From contig JABDLA010000091.1 of assembly GCA_013001965.1 (NCBI GenBank), positions 1-38,458 on the forward strand: DNA of 38,458 nucleotides, given 5' to 3'. Position numbers and translations under genes: made by a program. The DNA is from Flavobacteriaceae bacterium. GTDB taxonomy: Bacteria; Bacteroidota; Bacteroidia; Flavobacteriales; Flavobacteriaceae. Shown in pieces: positions 17,442 through 27,788 of this stretch. The stretch's first letter is position 1; the number at the start of each line of letters is the position of its first letter. Under the pieces are notes generated by a model that saw only the letters and a program-made list of their open reading frames with translations, searched no databases and was not told the origin of the DNA.

Positions 17442-18800
17442 TCAATAGGCTTTATCTTCACCCTTAACGGCATTCATAAAAGTTTGAAAAATGATCTTAG
17501 TGTCTAATAATAGTGACCAGTTTTCGATATAAAAGATATCATATTTTACACGTCCGATAATATCTTTATCCGATTCAACTTCACCTCTAAAACCACTTAT
17601 TTGAGCCAATCCGGTAATACCGGGCTTAACAAAATGCCTCACCATAAACTTATCGATCTTCTTTGCATACATGTTTGTATGGCTCACCATATGCGGTCTC
17701 GGGCCAACGACCGACATGTCTCCAAACAACACATTAAAGAACTGCGGAAGTTCATCGATACTGGTTTTCCTCATAAATCGTCCAACTTTTGTAACACGTT
17801 GATCACCTCGAGTGGCCTGATGCAAGTGTGCATCTTTATTTGGCGTCATCGATCTAAACTTATAGCAATCGAATTCTCTGTAGTTAAAACCGTTCCTTGA
17901 TTGTTTAAAAAAGACCGGGCCTCTGGACTCAATTTTAATAAGTAAGGCGATCAAAGGAGTGAGCCAAGATAGCAGAAAAATGATGACTCCTGAAGAGAAC
18001 AAAATATCAAATGCTCGTTTTACCACCTGGTTGATGGAATCCTGAAGCGGAATGTTTCTCAGCGACAGGATAGGTATATAATCGTAGTATTCATATTTGA
18101 GCTTTTTCGCATAAATTTCCTTATTGTCAGGAAGGAATTTCAGGATCTTCAGGTTATTGTCTGCAAAATCGACCACCTGATTGATTTGCGAAGAAGTCAA
18201 CTCGGAAATTGAACAATAGATCTCATCTATATTTTCATCATTTATATACTTAAAACATGAATTCAGGTTGGCGTCATTTTCATCCGAAAAATTGAAGGTC
18301 CTCTTATGTGCATACCCATATTCGGGGTTTTTCTTAAAAAAACTTTCCAAGGCCAATGTATTCTTGTTTCGGCCCATGATAACCGTTGTTCGATAATTTC
18401 CCCCAAATTCAACACGATACTTCTGCAGCAAATAGTAAATAGTGAATTTAAATATGGTAATCAATAAAAATACCGACAAGGCGTATTTGATAATTGTTGA
18501 GGCCTCAATTTTCATTTCGTTATTATAGCCGTAAAAGGCAAAAATCACCAGGGTAAAAAGTAGGAGCTGCCTGATAATGAGTGTTAAGATGGAAACCTCC
18601 CTGGTGTATCGGTAAACGTCATAGAATTTTGAAATAACCGAAATTATAATCCATGCAAATGAAATGAAAGTGATATAGATAATTGGGTCAACCTCCTGAA
18701 AATAATAAAGTATAGCCAAAGTATTGATTATACTTAAATCAATCAAGTATGAAATAGGTCTGAGATAACCAGAATATCGGCCGTGCTTAAATAAACTCAC
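17442..18800 (-). CDS. Polyprenyl-phosphate hexose-1-phosphate transferase (WcaJ-like initiating transferase)
   Basis: C-terminal PHPT domain: KFRSMTPNKDAH, RVTKVGRFMRKTSIDELPQFFNVLFGDMSVVGPRPHM, VKPGITGLAQISGFRGEV; N-terminal TM bundle. Confidence 0.93.
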   Translation of the reverse strand: MSLFKHGRYSGYLRPISYLIDLSIINTLAILYYFQEVDPIIYITFISFAWIIISVISKFYDVYRYTREVSILTLIIRQLLLFTLVIFAFYGYNNEMKIEASTIIKYALSVFLLITIFKFTIYYLLQKYRVEFGGNYRTTVIMGRNKNTLALESFFKKNPEYGYAHKRTFNFSDENDANLNSCFKYINDENIDEIYCSISELTSSQINQVVDFADNNLKILKFLPDNKEIYAKKLKYEYYDYIPILSLRNIPLQDSINQVVKRAFDILFSSGVIIFLLSWLTPLIALLIKIESRGPVFFKQSRNGFNYREFDCYKFRSMTPNKDAHLHQATRGDQRVTKVGRFMRKTSIDELPQFFNVLFGDMSVVGPRPHMVSHTNMYAKKIDKFMVRHFVKPGITGLAQISGFRGEVESDKDIIGRVKYDIFYIENWSLLLDTKIIFQTFMNAVKGEDKAY

Positions 18801-19789
18801 TATCTTTTTATATGATTACTAAAATCCTTGTGCTCTCTTTTGTATAATCGTTCTTCAGGTAAGCTTTTAAAATAATTGAAGGTGATGCGCATCCCCTCCG
18901 ATCGTGTTGTTTTAGGCTCCCAATCTAATAATTTTTTTGCTAATGAAATGTCCGGTTGTCGTTGTAATGGATCATTTTTAGGCAGTTCTTCAAAGACAAT
19001 TTTTTGATCAGTATGTGTTAGATTGATTATCTCTTTAGCGAAATCAAGAATGGTTATTTCATCAGGATTACCAATATTGACAGGATATACATAATCACTA
19101 AAAAGCAATCGATAAATTCCTTCTACCTGGTCGTCTACATAACAAAAGGAGCGTGTTTGCATGCCATCTCCAAAGACAGTAAGGTCTTCACCCCTCAGTG
19201 CCTGTCCCATAAATGCCGGAATAACCCTGCCGTCATTAAGCCTCATTCTTGGGCCATAGGTATTAAAAATTCTAACGATGCGTGTTTCAAGTTTATGAAA
19301 CCGATGATAAGCCATCGTTAAAGATTCCTGAAATCGTTTGGCTTCATCATAAACCCCTCTTGGGCCTATTGCATTAACATTCCCATAATAATCTTCTGTT
19401 TGAGGATGTACCAGTGGATCGCCATAGACCTCCGATGTTGATGCGATAAGTATTCTTGCTTGTTTGGCCTTAGCCAGTCCCAATAAATTATGCGTCCCTA
19501 ATGAGCCCACTTTCAAGGTTTGTATCGGGATTTTTAAATAATCAATAGGGCTGGCCGGGGAAGCAAAGTGCAGAATATAATCAAGTTTGCCTTCTATCTT
19601 CACAAACTCAGTGACATCATGTTCAATAAATTCAAAGTTAGAATGCTTATAAAGATGATTGATATTATCTTCAACTCCTGTGATAAAGTTATCCATCCCA
19701 ATCACATGAAACCCTTCAGAAACAAAGCGATCACAAAGATGCGATCCTAAAAAGCCTGCGGCACCAGTAATAAGAATTCTTTTAGACAT
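18800..19789 (-). CDS. UDP-glucuronate decarboxylase (UDP-xylose synthase) family SDR
   Basis: [90 protein letters not shown]; directly after ugd. Confidence 0.9.
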   Translation of the reverse strand: MSKRILITGAAGFLGSHLCDRFVSEGFHVIGMDNFITGVEDNINHLYKHSNFEFIEHDVTEFVKIEGKLDYILHFASPASPIDYLKIPIQTLKVGSLGTHNLLGLAKAKQARILIASTSEVYGDPLVHPQTEDYYGNVNAIGPRGVYDEAKRFQESLTMAYHRFHKLETRIVRIFNTYGPRMRLNDGRVIPAFMGQALRGEDLTVFGDGMQTRSFCYVDDQVEGIYRLLFSDYVYPVNIGNPDEITILDFAKEIINLTHTDQKIVFEELPKNDPLQRQPDISLAKKLLDWEPKTTRSEGMRITFNYFKSLPEERLYKREHKDFSNHIKR

Positions 19790-21102
19790 TAATTCGCTTC
19801 TTTTCGGCCTATTGAACTATAATAAAATCCCTCTTTTGCCATATCTTCAACATCATATAAATTCCTGCCATCAAATATTACAGCTTGATTCATGTTATCC
19901 TTCAGACGATTGAAATCAGGGGTTCTAAAGATACTCCATTCGGTGCTTATTAAGAGGGCATCAGCTTCTTTGGTGGCATCGTACATACCAGTCGCATAGG
20001 AGATCTTATCGCCCAGTTTTGCCCGTACATTATTCATTGCCTCAGGGTCGAACACAACAATTGAAGCGCCTTTTTTAAGCAGGTCCTCAATCATAAATAA
20101 TGCTGGAGCTTCCCTGATGTCATCGGTTTCCGGTTTGAACGCAAGACCCCAAATAGCAATCTTCTTATTCTTTAAATCATTATTGAAGTATTTCTCTAGT
20201 CGCGGAATCAAAATGCCTTTTTGTTTATCATTCACCTTAATAACGGCATTTAGTATATTGAATTCATAATTCTCTTCGCGGCCCGATTTATAAAGGGCTT
20301 TGACATCTTTTGGGAAGCAAGAACCACCGTAACCTATTCCCGGAAACAGAAAGCGTTTCCCAATTCTGGAATCAGTACCCATCCCGACCCTTACCTTGTC
20401 CACATCTGCGCCTACCTTTTCACAATAATTTGCGATCTCGTTCATAAAAGTGATCTTGGTTGCCAAAAACGCGTTCGCTGCATATTTAGTTAATTCTGCT
20501 GACCGCTCATCCATGATAATTATTGGATTTCCGGAGCGTACAAATGGCTTATATAATTTTTGCATGAGTTTTGTTGCCCGATCTGAGCTTGAACCAATTA
20601 TTATACGTTCAGGTTTCAGAAAATCATCCACGGCGAAACCTTCACGTAAAAACTCGGGATTTGATACCACATCAAATTCCACATCGGTTTCCTTTGTCAT
20701 AGTTTCTTTGACCATATCGGCCGTACCAACAGGAACCGTGCTTTTATCAACAATAACTTTATAGTCATCTATTTTCTGACCTATTTTCTTTGCAACATTC
20801 AATACATAAGAAAGGTCGGCCGAGCCATCTTCATCTTCGGGTGTTGGTAAGGCCAACATGATGATATTGCCATGCTCCAGGCCTTCATCCAGGGAAGTTG
20901 AGAATTTTAAGCGGCCGGCTCGAATATTTCTTTCGAACAGCAAATCCAGATGCGGTTCATAAATTGGAACCTTTCCCTGTTGCATGGTTTTAACCTTATG
21001 CTCATCAATATCGATACACAGGACATCGTTTCCGGTTTCGGCAAGACAGGTGCCTGTGACCAATCCAACGTATCCTGTTCCAACAACTGTAATTTTCATC
21101 AA
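19789..21102 (-). CDS. ugd: UDP-glucose 6-dehydrogenase
   Basis: [64 protein letters not shown]. Confidence 0.94.
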   Translation of the reverse strand: MMKITVVGTGYVGLVTGTCLAETGNDVLCIDIDEHKVKTMQQGKVPIYEPHLDLLFERNIRAGRLKFSTSLDEGLEHGNIIMLALPTPEDEDGSADLSYVLNVAKKIGQKIDDYKVIVDKSTVPVGTADMVKETMTKETDVEFDVVSNPEFLREGFAVDDFLKPERIIIGSSSDRATKLMQKLYKPFVRSGNPIIIMDERSAELTKYAANAFLATKITFMNEIANYCEKVGADVDKVRVGMGTDSRIGKRFLFPGIGYGGSCFPKDVKALYKSGREENYEFNILNAVIKVNDKQKGILIPRLEKYFNNDLKNKKIAIWGLAFKPETDDIREAPALFMIEDLLKKGASIVVFDPEAMNNVRAKLGDKISYATGMYDATKEADALLISTEWSIFRTPDFNRLKDNMNQAVIFDGRNLYDVEDMAKEGFYYSSIGRKEAN

Positions 21103-21117
21103 CTATTTATTTAGGAA

Positions 21118-21151
21118 CAAAAATAGAAAATAATTTAAGCGTGCTTATCAA
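21118..21151 (-). promoter_or_regulatory. Promoter candidate for ugd-uxs-wcaJ block
   Basis: Minus strand TTG (21151-21149), 23-nt spacer, TATTTTTG (21125-21118); 16 nt before the ugd ATG. Confidence 0.45.
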
Positions 21152-21214
21152 ATCGGCATTTAAATCAGAAATGAAATATTCTAAAGAAAATTACAGCTGA
21201 AGCATTTGGAGGTC

Positions 21215-22003
21215 CTATGTGAATTTTTCCGGTTCGAATTTACGGTTCGAATATTCCAAATTGTAGACAATTTCATTGTTTTCAATCTTAAGCCATGGCT
21301 GTAAACTTTGATTCTTTTCAATTACGAAAGCAAAAAGATTGCCTTGTTTTTTAAAGAAGAAAGTGAATATTGGAATTAGAAATTTCCCCAAATAACCTAC
21401 AACTCTTTTAAGCACATTTTTAGACATCGCCAATCTTTTGGTTGGAACGAGAAGACCGTAAAAAAAGTGAAACCTATGAATGTATTGTGGCATAAATGAA
21501 TTCACGGTTTTCCGTACTTCATTTTCTGTCCATTTATAAACATAATTTGGAATGTGTGAATTTCGCATCCCTCCATATTTTCCATCACTAAGCGCAACAG
21601 GCTCTAATTCATATGAAGGTGCCAGATTGAATTTGTTGGCCAATGTATTAAATAAGCTATCTCTGGATTCGAATACTCCAACGCCTTTTCTTGATACACG
21701 CAGCATTTCACAAAGTCCCTTATGCGGGGATGCGCAGTGGTGCAGCCCGGCATGAACAAAGACCCAATCGAACGTATTGTTGTCAAAGGATAAGTTCTCG
21801 GCGTCTTCTTTTTGCCATGCGAACGGTTCGTAATCCTTCACGCCACCATGATAGTCAAGATTAGTGATTGTGACATTCTTAAAGCCACAATTAAAAAATG
21901 TATCTCTATCTTTTTCGCCTCCGGCAATAACAAGAATGTTGTCATCAAGGGAAACGATGTTTCCGGACACAATTTTCTTCAATGTGTTTTGATAAAAATT
22001 CAT
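21215..22003 (-). CDS. Class I SAM-dependent methyltransferase (type 11-like)
   Basis: ILVIAGGEKDRDTFFNCGFKNVTITNLD, DAENLSFDNNTFDWVFVHAGLHHCASPHKGLCEMLRVSRKGVGVFE. Confidence 0.8.
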   Translation of the reverse strand: MNFYQNTLKKIVSGNIVSLDDNILVIAGGEKDRDTFFNCGFKNVTITNLDYHGGVKDYEPFAWQKEDAENLSFDNNTFDWVFVHAGLHHCASPHKGLCEMLRVSRKGVGVFESRDSLFNTLANKFNLAPSYELEPVALSDGKYGGMRNSHIPNYVYKWTENEVRKTVNSFMPQYIHRFHFFYGLLVPTKRLAMSKNVLKRVVGYLGKFLIPIFTFFFKKQGNLFAFVIEKNQSLQPWLKIENNEIVYNLEYSNRKFEPEKFT

Positions 22004-22119
22004 TTCAACTAACTATTCATTTGAGTGCCCAAAAATAATACAATTTTCGACTTAAAGGGAGATAGCCGATTTATAATTTCCTTATGCACTAAGGTTTAAA
22101 TTCAAAATCTGCTTAAGGG

Positions 22120-23346
22120 TCATTCAGACGTTTTTAGATCGAGGTTTTTAAAAGCAAAGAAATTGACCAAAAACGCAAATAAGATCAGGCCGTTCTGACG
22201 TTCTAATATATTTTCCGATAGCATTACAATTGTAAAGAATATCAAAATGCTAAAAAAAAGCCAATCTTGATTCCTATAAGCCAGTTTAAAATTATAACAC
22301 AGAAAAAACAGGAAAACCAGCAAGCCTGCCAGTCCTGTTTTCATGGTAATACTCAGGTATTGATTATGGGTGTTATATCGGTTTTCAAATAGGTAATACA
22401 AGTTCTCTTTATAACAGTTAAAAAGCGCTTCCTTGTCCCTGCCAATGCCATAACCGAATATTGGTTTTTCCATTATAAGATCAAGAGCACAGTCATAGAT
22501 CTGAAGTCGATTGTTTGTTGAGTTGGTTTCATTTCTGTGCGAATAGGTCTCCGGTTTGAATAGCTCGGAAATCCTTTTTTGATTCACCGGAATAAAAACA
22601 AAAATTGCGCTAATACCAATTAATCCTACCAATGCGAAAATTAGCACTTTTCGCTTTGCCTTAAAGCTCAATAACAGTAGAAAAAATATGCTCATCAGTA
22701 GTGCCCCGATCACCCCTCTTCGCGCAAGAAAAAATATGGTGAATAATAAAAATAAGGTCAGTAGCGCTACACCAAGTTTCTTGAAGGCATTGTTATTAGA
22801 GTTTTTAAAATATTCTATTGAAAAAAGAACCGACAAGCCCATTGGCATCGACAAATAAATGGGGTGATCATTTAACAGTGGCATTTTCCTTCCCAGCTGA
22901 GACATACAAAATTCATAAGTTGTAGTTCCGTTGAAATAGCCAAGGTGAGCAAAATAGATGAAGATCAAAATTGAGAATACCACAGAGGACAGAAAAAAAA
23001 CTTTAGCAAACAAGGATTCGATCTTCTTTGTAAACAATGATGGATAGCCCGAATGTAGTACGGAAAAAATAATTGGAATAAACAATAGTGACATTGCCAT
23101 TTCAAGGCGTTTGGGAGCATCGTCTGGGTGGAACACAAACAGTAGGCTGAAAAGATATGTGAGATACAATGACGTATTGATCAGAGCAGTTTTGCCGAAT
23201 TTTATTTTTCGTTCCTGAATTAAAATGAGTAGTGCCGCAAGCCCTAAGAGAATGACCAGATACCACCTTTGAATCGAGGGAACAAGCAAAAAGAGCCCAA
23301 AGGCCAGAATTGAGAAGACAGAAATTTTTTGTGCCGGTGTTTTCAA
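22120..23346 (-). CDS. O-antigen ligase / polymerase family membrane protein
   Basis: Polytopic, 408 aa, with Wzy_C-like loop RLQIYDCALDLIMEKPIFGYGIGRDKEALFNCYKENLYYLFENRYNTHNQYLSITMKTGLAGLL. Confidence 0.82.
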   Translation of the reverse strand: MKTPAQKISVFSILAFGLFLLVPSIQRWYLVILLGLAALLILIQERKIKFGKTALINTSLYLTYLFSLLFVFHPDDAPKRLEMAMSLLFIPIIFSVLHSGYPSLFTKKIESLFAKVFFLSSVVFSILIFIYFAHLGYFNGTTTYEFCMSQLGRKMPLLNDHPIYLSMPMGLSVLFSIEYFKNSNNNAFKKLGVALLTLFLLFTIFFLARRGVIGALLMSIFFLLLLSFKAKRKVLIFALVGLIGISAIFVFIPVNQKRISELFKPETYSHRNETNSTNNRLQIYDCALDLIMEKPIFGYGIGRDKEALFNCYKENLYYLFENRYNTHNQYLSITMKTGLAGLLVFLFFLCYNFKLAYRNQDWLFFSILIFFTIVMLSENILERQNGLILFAFLVNFFAFKNLDLKTSE

Positions 23347-23350
23347 TTCT

Positions 23351-24586
23351 TTATAAATTATTTAATTCATTCACAAATCCGTTTAATACGGTTTCTTTTG
23401 AATACCGGTCCATAATAAATTGTTTTGCCTTTCGGCCAAGTTCATCACCTAGCTCCTGGTCTGCCTGCAAGCCTTTAACAACATCTAAAATCGCCTGCAA
23501 CTGGTCGTTCTGAAAATAGTAGCCTCCCTGCGAATCTTCAAAAATTTGTCTCACCTCCGACTTCCTATTCCCGGTGATAATAGATGGTCGCCCGCTGCCC
23601 ATCATTCCTAATATCTTGGAGGGCATTACGGCATCAATGACCTCATCTTTTTGAAACAATATATGAAGATCGGCACTTGACAAAAGTAAGGGCAAATCTT
23701 CAAATGGTACAAGATTATAGTGTTTTGCCAAATGAAAGTCATCGAGCCTTTGCTTGACATTTTTTTGTTCAGCACCTTCGCCAACCACAATAACCTCAAC
23801 ATCTTTTAAGGGTTTTAATTCTTCAAGGAATGCAAAGAAAAAATCCCAATCTTGTTTGGCCCCAATATTTCCTGAATAAAGGATCTTAAAATTAGTTGAA
23901 TTTAGATACGGATGTTTTTCATTGAAATCCATATTGAATTTAGAAGTATCCAGCCAATTGGATAAAAAATACCCTTTTCTTCCCGTCTTTTCTCGTAGCT
24001 TATCCAGCATTCCATTGCTGATGGTACTCACTACATGCGCACGTCTAAGTAAAAAACGCTCCACCCAGAATAAAGGTTTTGATATCATGCTGTTCGTCTT
24101 ACTAAGCAATCCTGAATCTATAGCAGCATCAAATTCAAAATCCTGAATATGCACCCATAATTTGGCGCCATAGATGATTTTTAAGAACCAGCCCAGCATC
24201 ACCGATGACGTAAAGGGCACAATGGCTATAACGATATCTGGATTTGAAGGTTTAAACAGATTCAATAAACTACCCAATGTAAAGCTTGAAAGATGAATTA
24301 GGCGTTTTAAAAAACTCGGATTAGCCGGAACATACTGTTTAAATCGATATACCACAACCCCGTTAATGGTCTCCTTAAAATAGCTGCCCTTAGATCTGTA
24401 GGCCTCGCTGATCTTCCATTGTGGATAATACGGAAATCCGGTTATTACCGATACTTTGTAACCTCTTTCAACCAAATATTCAGCCTTTTGCGAAGAGTAT
24501 AGTCCGATAGCACTGTCTTCAGGCGAGTAATTTATACCAATAAGTGTGATGTTTTTATTCAAGGTCGTATTTGAAAACGGTTTCAA
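23351..24586 (-). CDS. Glycosyltransferase family 4 (WbuB-like)
   Basis: ITLIGINYSPEDSAIGLYSSQKAEYLVERGYKVSVITGFPYYPQW, LYSGNIGAKQDWDFFF, VMPSKILGMMGSGRPSIITG. Confidence 0.88.
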   Translation of the reverse strand: MKPFSNTTLNKNITLIGINYSPEDSAIGLYSSQKAEYLVERGYKVSVITGFPYYPQWKISEAYRSKGSYFKETINGVVVYRFKQYVPANPSFLKRLIHLSSFTLGSLLNLFKPSNPDIVIAIVPFTSSVMLGWFLKIIYGAKLWVHIQDFEFDAAIDSGLLSKTNSMISKPLFWVERFLLRRAHVVSTISNGMLDKLREKTGRKGYFLSNWLDTSKFNMDFNEKHPYLNSTNFKILYSGNIGAKQDWDFFFAFLEELKPLKDVEVIVVGEGAEQKNVKQRLDDFHLAKHYNLVPFEDLPLLLSSADLHILFQKDEVIDAVMPSKILGMMGSGRPSIITGNRKSEVRQIFEDSQGGYYFQNDQLQAILDVVKGLQADQELGDELGRKAKQFIMDRYSKETVLNGFVNELNNL

Positions 24587-25655
24587 GATTATTTATAAAG
24601 GCTTCGGTTGAAAAGTTCTTACTTGCGAATTTATAATTTTCGTATAGCATTGCGTTATGGTATTCCTGTTCGTTTCTAATTTTTTCAAGTTTTAAAACGA
24701 TGTCTTCCGGAGATTTTTTATCAATATATAAACCATTGACTTCATCGGTAAAAATATCAGAGATCCCAGCATGATCAGTTGTTAAAATCAGGTTTCCGGT
24801 AGACATGGCTTCCAACAATGAAATGGGCTGGCCTTCCATCAAATAATACGAGGGGAAAACAAATACATTCCCCCAAAGCAATAAGTCCTTTTTATCTTCC
24901 CCCCTCAATACGCCCATATAGTGCACATCCTTCAAAGCTTCAATGTAGGACTCTACTTTTGTCTTGGTCTTTATATCAATATGACCCGCGATTCTGGCCT
25001 CATATGGAATTCCTTTCTTCTCCATAATTTTCAAGGCTTCAAGTAAGTCCAAGATCCCTTTTTCTTCCATGAGGTTACTTAAATAGATTATATTTAAGGT
25101 CTTTAGTGACTTTTGCCTGATCATTTCCGCTGTATTCTGAACCAAGAATTCTTCTACAAAATTATAGACGACATGAATTTGGTTATTATTGAGAAAGGGG
25201 GTGAGATTTGGAATTAATGATTCTGACAACACGATGCCTTTATCAGCTTTTCCCAGGATAAATTTTGCAATACCTTTTTTTGAAGGCGAAAAATTTGAAT
25301 AGGATTTATGGAGATGATTTCCATGGATATGGATAATTATTCGTTTCATTGAAAGCTTAGCCAAAGCAATGAACAGCCCATATTTTAAAATCCCAAAAAA
25401 GGTCTGCCCGGGAGTGATATAAACGATATCTGTAAAGGCCACCTTATAACATTGCAGGTTGTGTTTTATGCTCTGAATTAATTTCCTGAACGAAAATGAG
25501 CCAACATTCTCATCGAAGAAATTCAACGAAGTGTTGACCCTTTTTACCTTAAAATCAGGCTTGCCGTTAAAACCCTCAAAAACAATCTTGTTTGATAGGC
25601 TATTTCCGGTGATTGGCTCAGGAAATGGCCCGATTAATAAAAGACGTTTTGGCAT
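24555..25655 (-). CDS. Glycosyltransferase family 4
   Basis: LLLIGPFPEPITGNSLSNKIVFEGF, NIIYLSNLMEEKGILDLLEAL, YYLMEGQPISLLEAMSTGNLILTTDHAGISDIF. Confidence 0.88.
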   Translation of the reverse strand: MPKRLLLIGPFPEPITGNSLSNKIVFEGFNGKPDFKVKRVNTSLNFFDENVGSFSFRKLIQSIKHNLQCYKVAFTDIVYITPGQTFFGILKYGLFIALAKLSMKRIIIHIHGNHLHKSYSNFSPSKKGIAKFILGKADKGIVLSESLIPNLTPFLNNNQIHVVYNFVEEFLVQNTAEMIRQKSLKTLNIIYLSNLMEEKGILDLLEALKIMEKKGIPYEARIAGHIDIKTKTKVESYIEALKDVHYMGVLRGEDKKDLLLWGNVFVFPSYYLMEGQPISLLEAMSTGNLILTTDHAGISDIFTDEVNGLYIDKKSPEDIVLKLEKIRNEQEYHNAMLYENYKFASKNFSTEAFINNLETVFKYDLE

Positions 25656-25658
25656 AAA

Positions 25659-26939
25659 TTACCCTTTTAATTTGTTTTTAATCCCCCTGAGAAAATAACT
25701 TCCTGACTTGTAGAAGAACCAGATAAAATAGGCATAGTAAATGTATCTAACTGCCGATCTTAAATAATATTCAAAGCTATAAAACAAAAATAGTGATAAT
25801 AATAGTACAAGAACAAATGAAATACCTCTTTGATTCGCTACCAAATAGTTTCGAATTATCCTTTCAAAGTGGGCAAAAATTAAGCCCAGGATCAAGAAAA
25901 ACAGGGAGGTGAAGGTGATTCCCATATTAAATACTTGTCCGTGCAATGTAAAAGGTGCGAATGGATTTAGTCGCAAGTCCGGGGCATATTTATACCATCC
26001 TATCATGCCTCCCGGCAGAGGATTGAGGCTGATATAGATAATGTACCAGTCCTGAGCGGCCTCATTTATAGTTCCTATGGTTGCGAAGAATCCAAAGATA
26101 AATGTATAATAGGTATTAAAGCCTATCGAATTTCTTATTCCAGATTCCGAATCAAAAATTGAGGCAAAATAGGGGATTAAGCCATGGTCATCCAAGGTTC
26201 GTAGAGACAATACAAAGGACATGAATATAAAGGCAAATATCAACTGAATGAAAAACCTGATTTTGTTTTTTAGCGTATTCCCCGAAGTTTGAAATACCAC
26301 CAAAAGATAGATCAACAGCAGTAAAAAGGTAACCCGGGATCCGGTACTCATGGTGAGAAGTAAAACAATGATGAAATACAGAACGCTTTTAAACCTGCTC
26401 TTTGAATACAAAAGGCCTAGAAAAATAGATACTAAAAACGAGAGGATTTTGGCGATTGAGATCAAGACCTTATAATCAAAATCAGGGATATATCGGCCTC
26501 TAATAAATATCCCTTTCCCATAGGTCAGGACATAACAAAATGTAATGATCATCACAAGTGCTGAAGCCGTACTTAACAAGTGTTTAGGCAGAATGTATTT
26601 TCGAAATAAGGTGTAATCCAGTTTGCTATTAAAAACCCGCTTGTTCTTTCGTTTGGACAAATCATAAAAAATTATACAACCCACCAAAAAACAAATATTG
26701 GCTAGCATATAAAATTTTAGGACATAAAGAAAACTCTCATTGGAGACCCTGTCTAGATTGTAAAAGGAAAACTTATCGTCATAGAAATAAAAATATAAGA
26801 CGGTAAGGATCAGGATTAAATAATTGAATATGAGGTAAATATAAATTGGACTTAATATCAAATACTTATAAATTCTTGTGACTATTCCTGTAAGGAACAA
26901 CATGAACAAGGCTATTGATATAAGTATGAAAAGTTCCAT
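25659..26939 (-). CDS. Oligosaccharide repeat-unit polymerase (Wzy-like)
   Basis: 426 aa polytopic protein with large loop ending NPLPGGMIGWYKYAPDLRLNPFAPFTLHGQVFNMG; sits between GT4 and sulfotransferase/flippase genes. Confidence 0.72.
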   Translation of the reverse strand: MELFILISIALFMLFLTGIVTRIYKYLILSPIYIYLIFNYLILILTVLYFYFYDDKFSFYNLDRVSNESFLYVLKFYMLANICFLVGCIIFYDLSKRKNKRVFNSKLDYTLFRKYILPKHLLSTASALVMIITFCYVLTYGKGIFIRGRYIPDFDYKVLISIAKILSFLVSIFLGLLYSKSRFKSVLYFIIVLLLTMSTGSRVTFLLLLIYLLVVFQTSGNTLKNKIRFFIQLIFAFIFMSFVLSLRTLDDHGLIPYFASIFDSESGIRNSIGFNTYYTFIFGFFATIGTINEAAQDWYIIYISLNPLPGGMIGWYKYAPDLRLNPFAPFTLHGQVFNMGITFTSLFFLILGLIFAHFERIIRNYLVANQRGISFVLVLLLSLFLFYSFEYYLRSAVRYIYYAYFIWFFYKSGSYFLRGIKNKLKG

Positions 26940-26953
26940 TTATAAGATTACAT

Positions 26954-27781
26954 TTACCATTGATCGTTTTTTTCGTAGCCCAGTTTTATCAACATTTTTC
27001 CGCCATATTTTTTAAAGACATCTTTGGCATTGTCGTTAAATTTATTCTTCCAATCTCCGGATATTCCTTTTCTTAAAAAACTACTGGTATCTTCCTCCCC
27101 CTTATTGCGTTGAGTTTGACTCTCAAAAGAATACTTATGAACCACTTCTTTCAGTTTATTTTCATCGATCTCTACATTAAAGAAGTCGGCGAATAGTTGA
27201 CGCAATGTCCCTTCGGTATCGTTTAAAAGGTCCTCATACTTTAACAGGTAGATATTAGAATTATTCTTGTCGTATTCATTATTCCATTGCGAATTAAAGG
27301 ACTCCCAATTCCCGGGAAAATTAAAATAATGACTTTTAGGTGGTGTATGTGTAAATGAATATTCGATATACTCCGGTAAATTGTTTGTTATGTCTTCATA
27401 ATTATCGAATTTCAGATTTTTCCGGGTATAGGTCACTGTTTTGGGGTCTAATTTATTCTTATTACTCCATATGAGTTGATGGTAATAAAAAGATACGCAC
27501 ACATCCCGACCATCTCTAACCAACCATAGTATTTTTTTATTTTTGTGAATGACGTATTTCGGTTGGTAATGGCTGTGATAAACCGATCGTCTTAATATAG
27601 GGAATCTATTTCTTGGAAAAGGAATGTCAAGATATGTTGCAACCAACTGTCCTAGCCATGAACCGCCTGATTTAGGGTATTCAACGATAAGTATTGAATC
27701 ATTTAAAAAGGTCAGGCTGTTTACAAATAATAAACGCGTTGCCTGTTCCAGTTTTCCCTTTATTGTTTTAAACAATATCAT
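26954..27781 (-). CDS. PAPS-dependent sulfotransferase domain protein
   Basis: 5'-PSB loop ILIVEYPKSGGSWLGQL, 3'-phosphate segment ILWLVRDGRDVCVSFYYHQ, C-terminal FLRKGISGDWKNKFN; matches the cytosolic-type sulfotransferase motif set. Confidence 0.9.
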   Translation of the reverse strand: MILFKTIKGKLEQATRLLFVNSLTFLNDSILIVEYPKSGGSWLGQLVATYLDIPFPRNRFPILRRSVYHSHYQPKYVIHKNKKILWLVRDGRDVCVSFYYHQLIWSNKNKLDPKTVTYTRKNLKFDNYEDITNNLPEYIEYSFTHTPPKSHYFNFPGNWESFNSQWNNEYDKNNSNIYLLKYEDLLNDTEGTLRQLFADFFNVEIDENKLKEVVHKYSFESQTQRNKGEEDTSSFLRKGISGDWKNKFNDNAKDVFKKYGGKMLIKLGYEKNDQW

Positions 27782-27788
27782 TTAATAA

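Noticed and set aside
18800-19789. Calling this SDR a UDP-glucose 4-epimerase or dTDP-glucose dehydratase
   Set aside because: Motifs [28 protein letters not shown] and [14 protein letters not shown]-like segment fit UDP-glucuronate decarboxylases, and it follows ugd.
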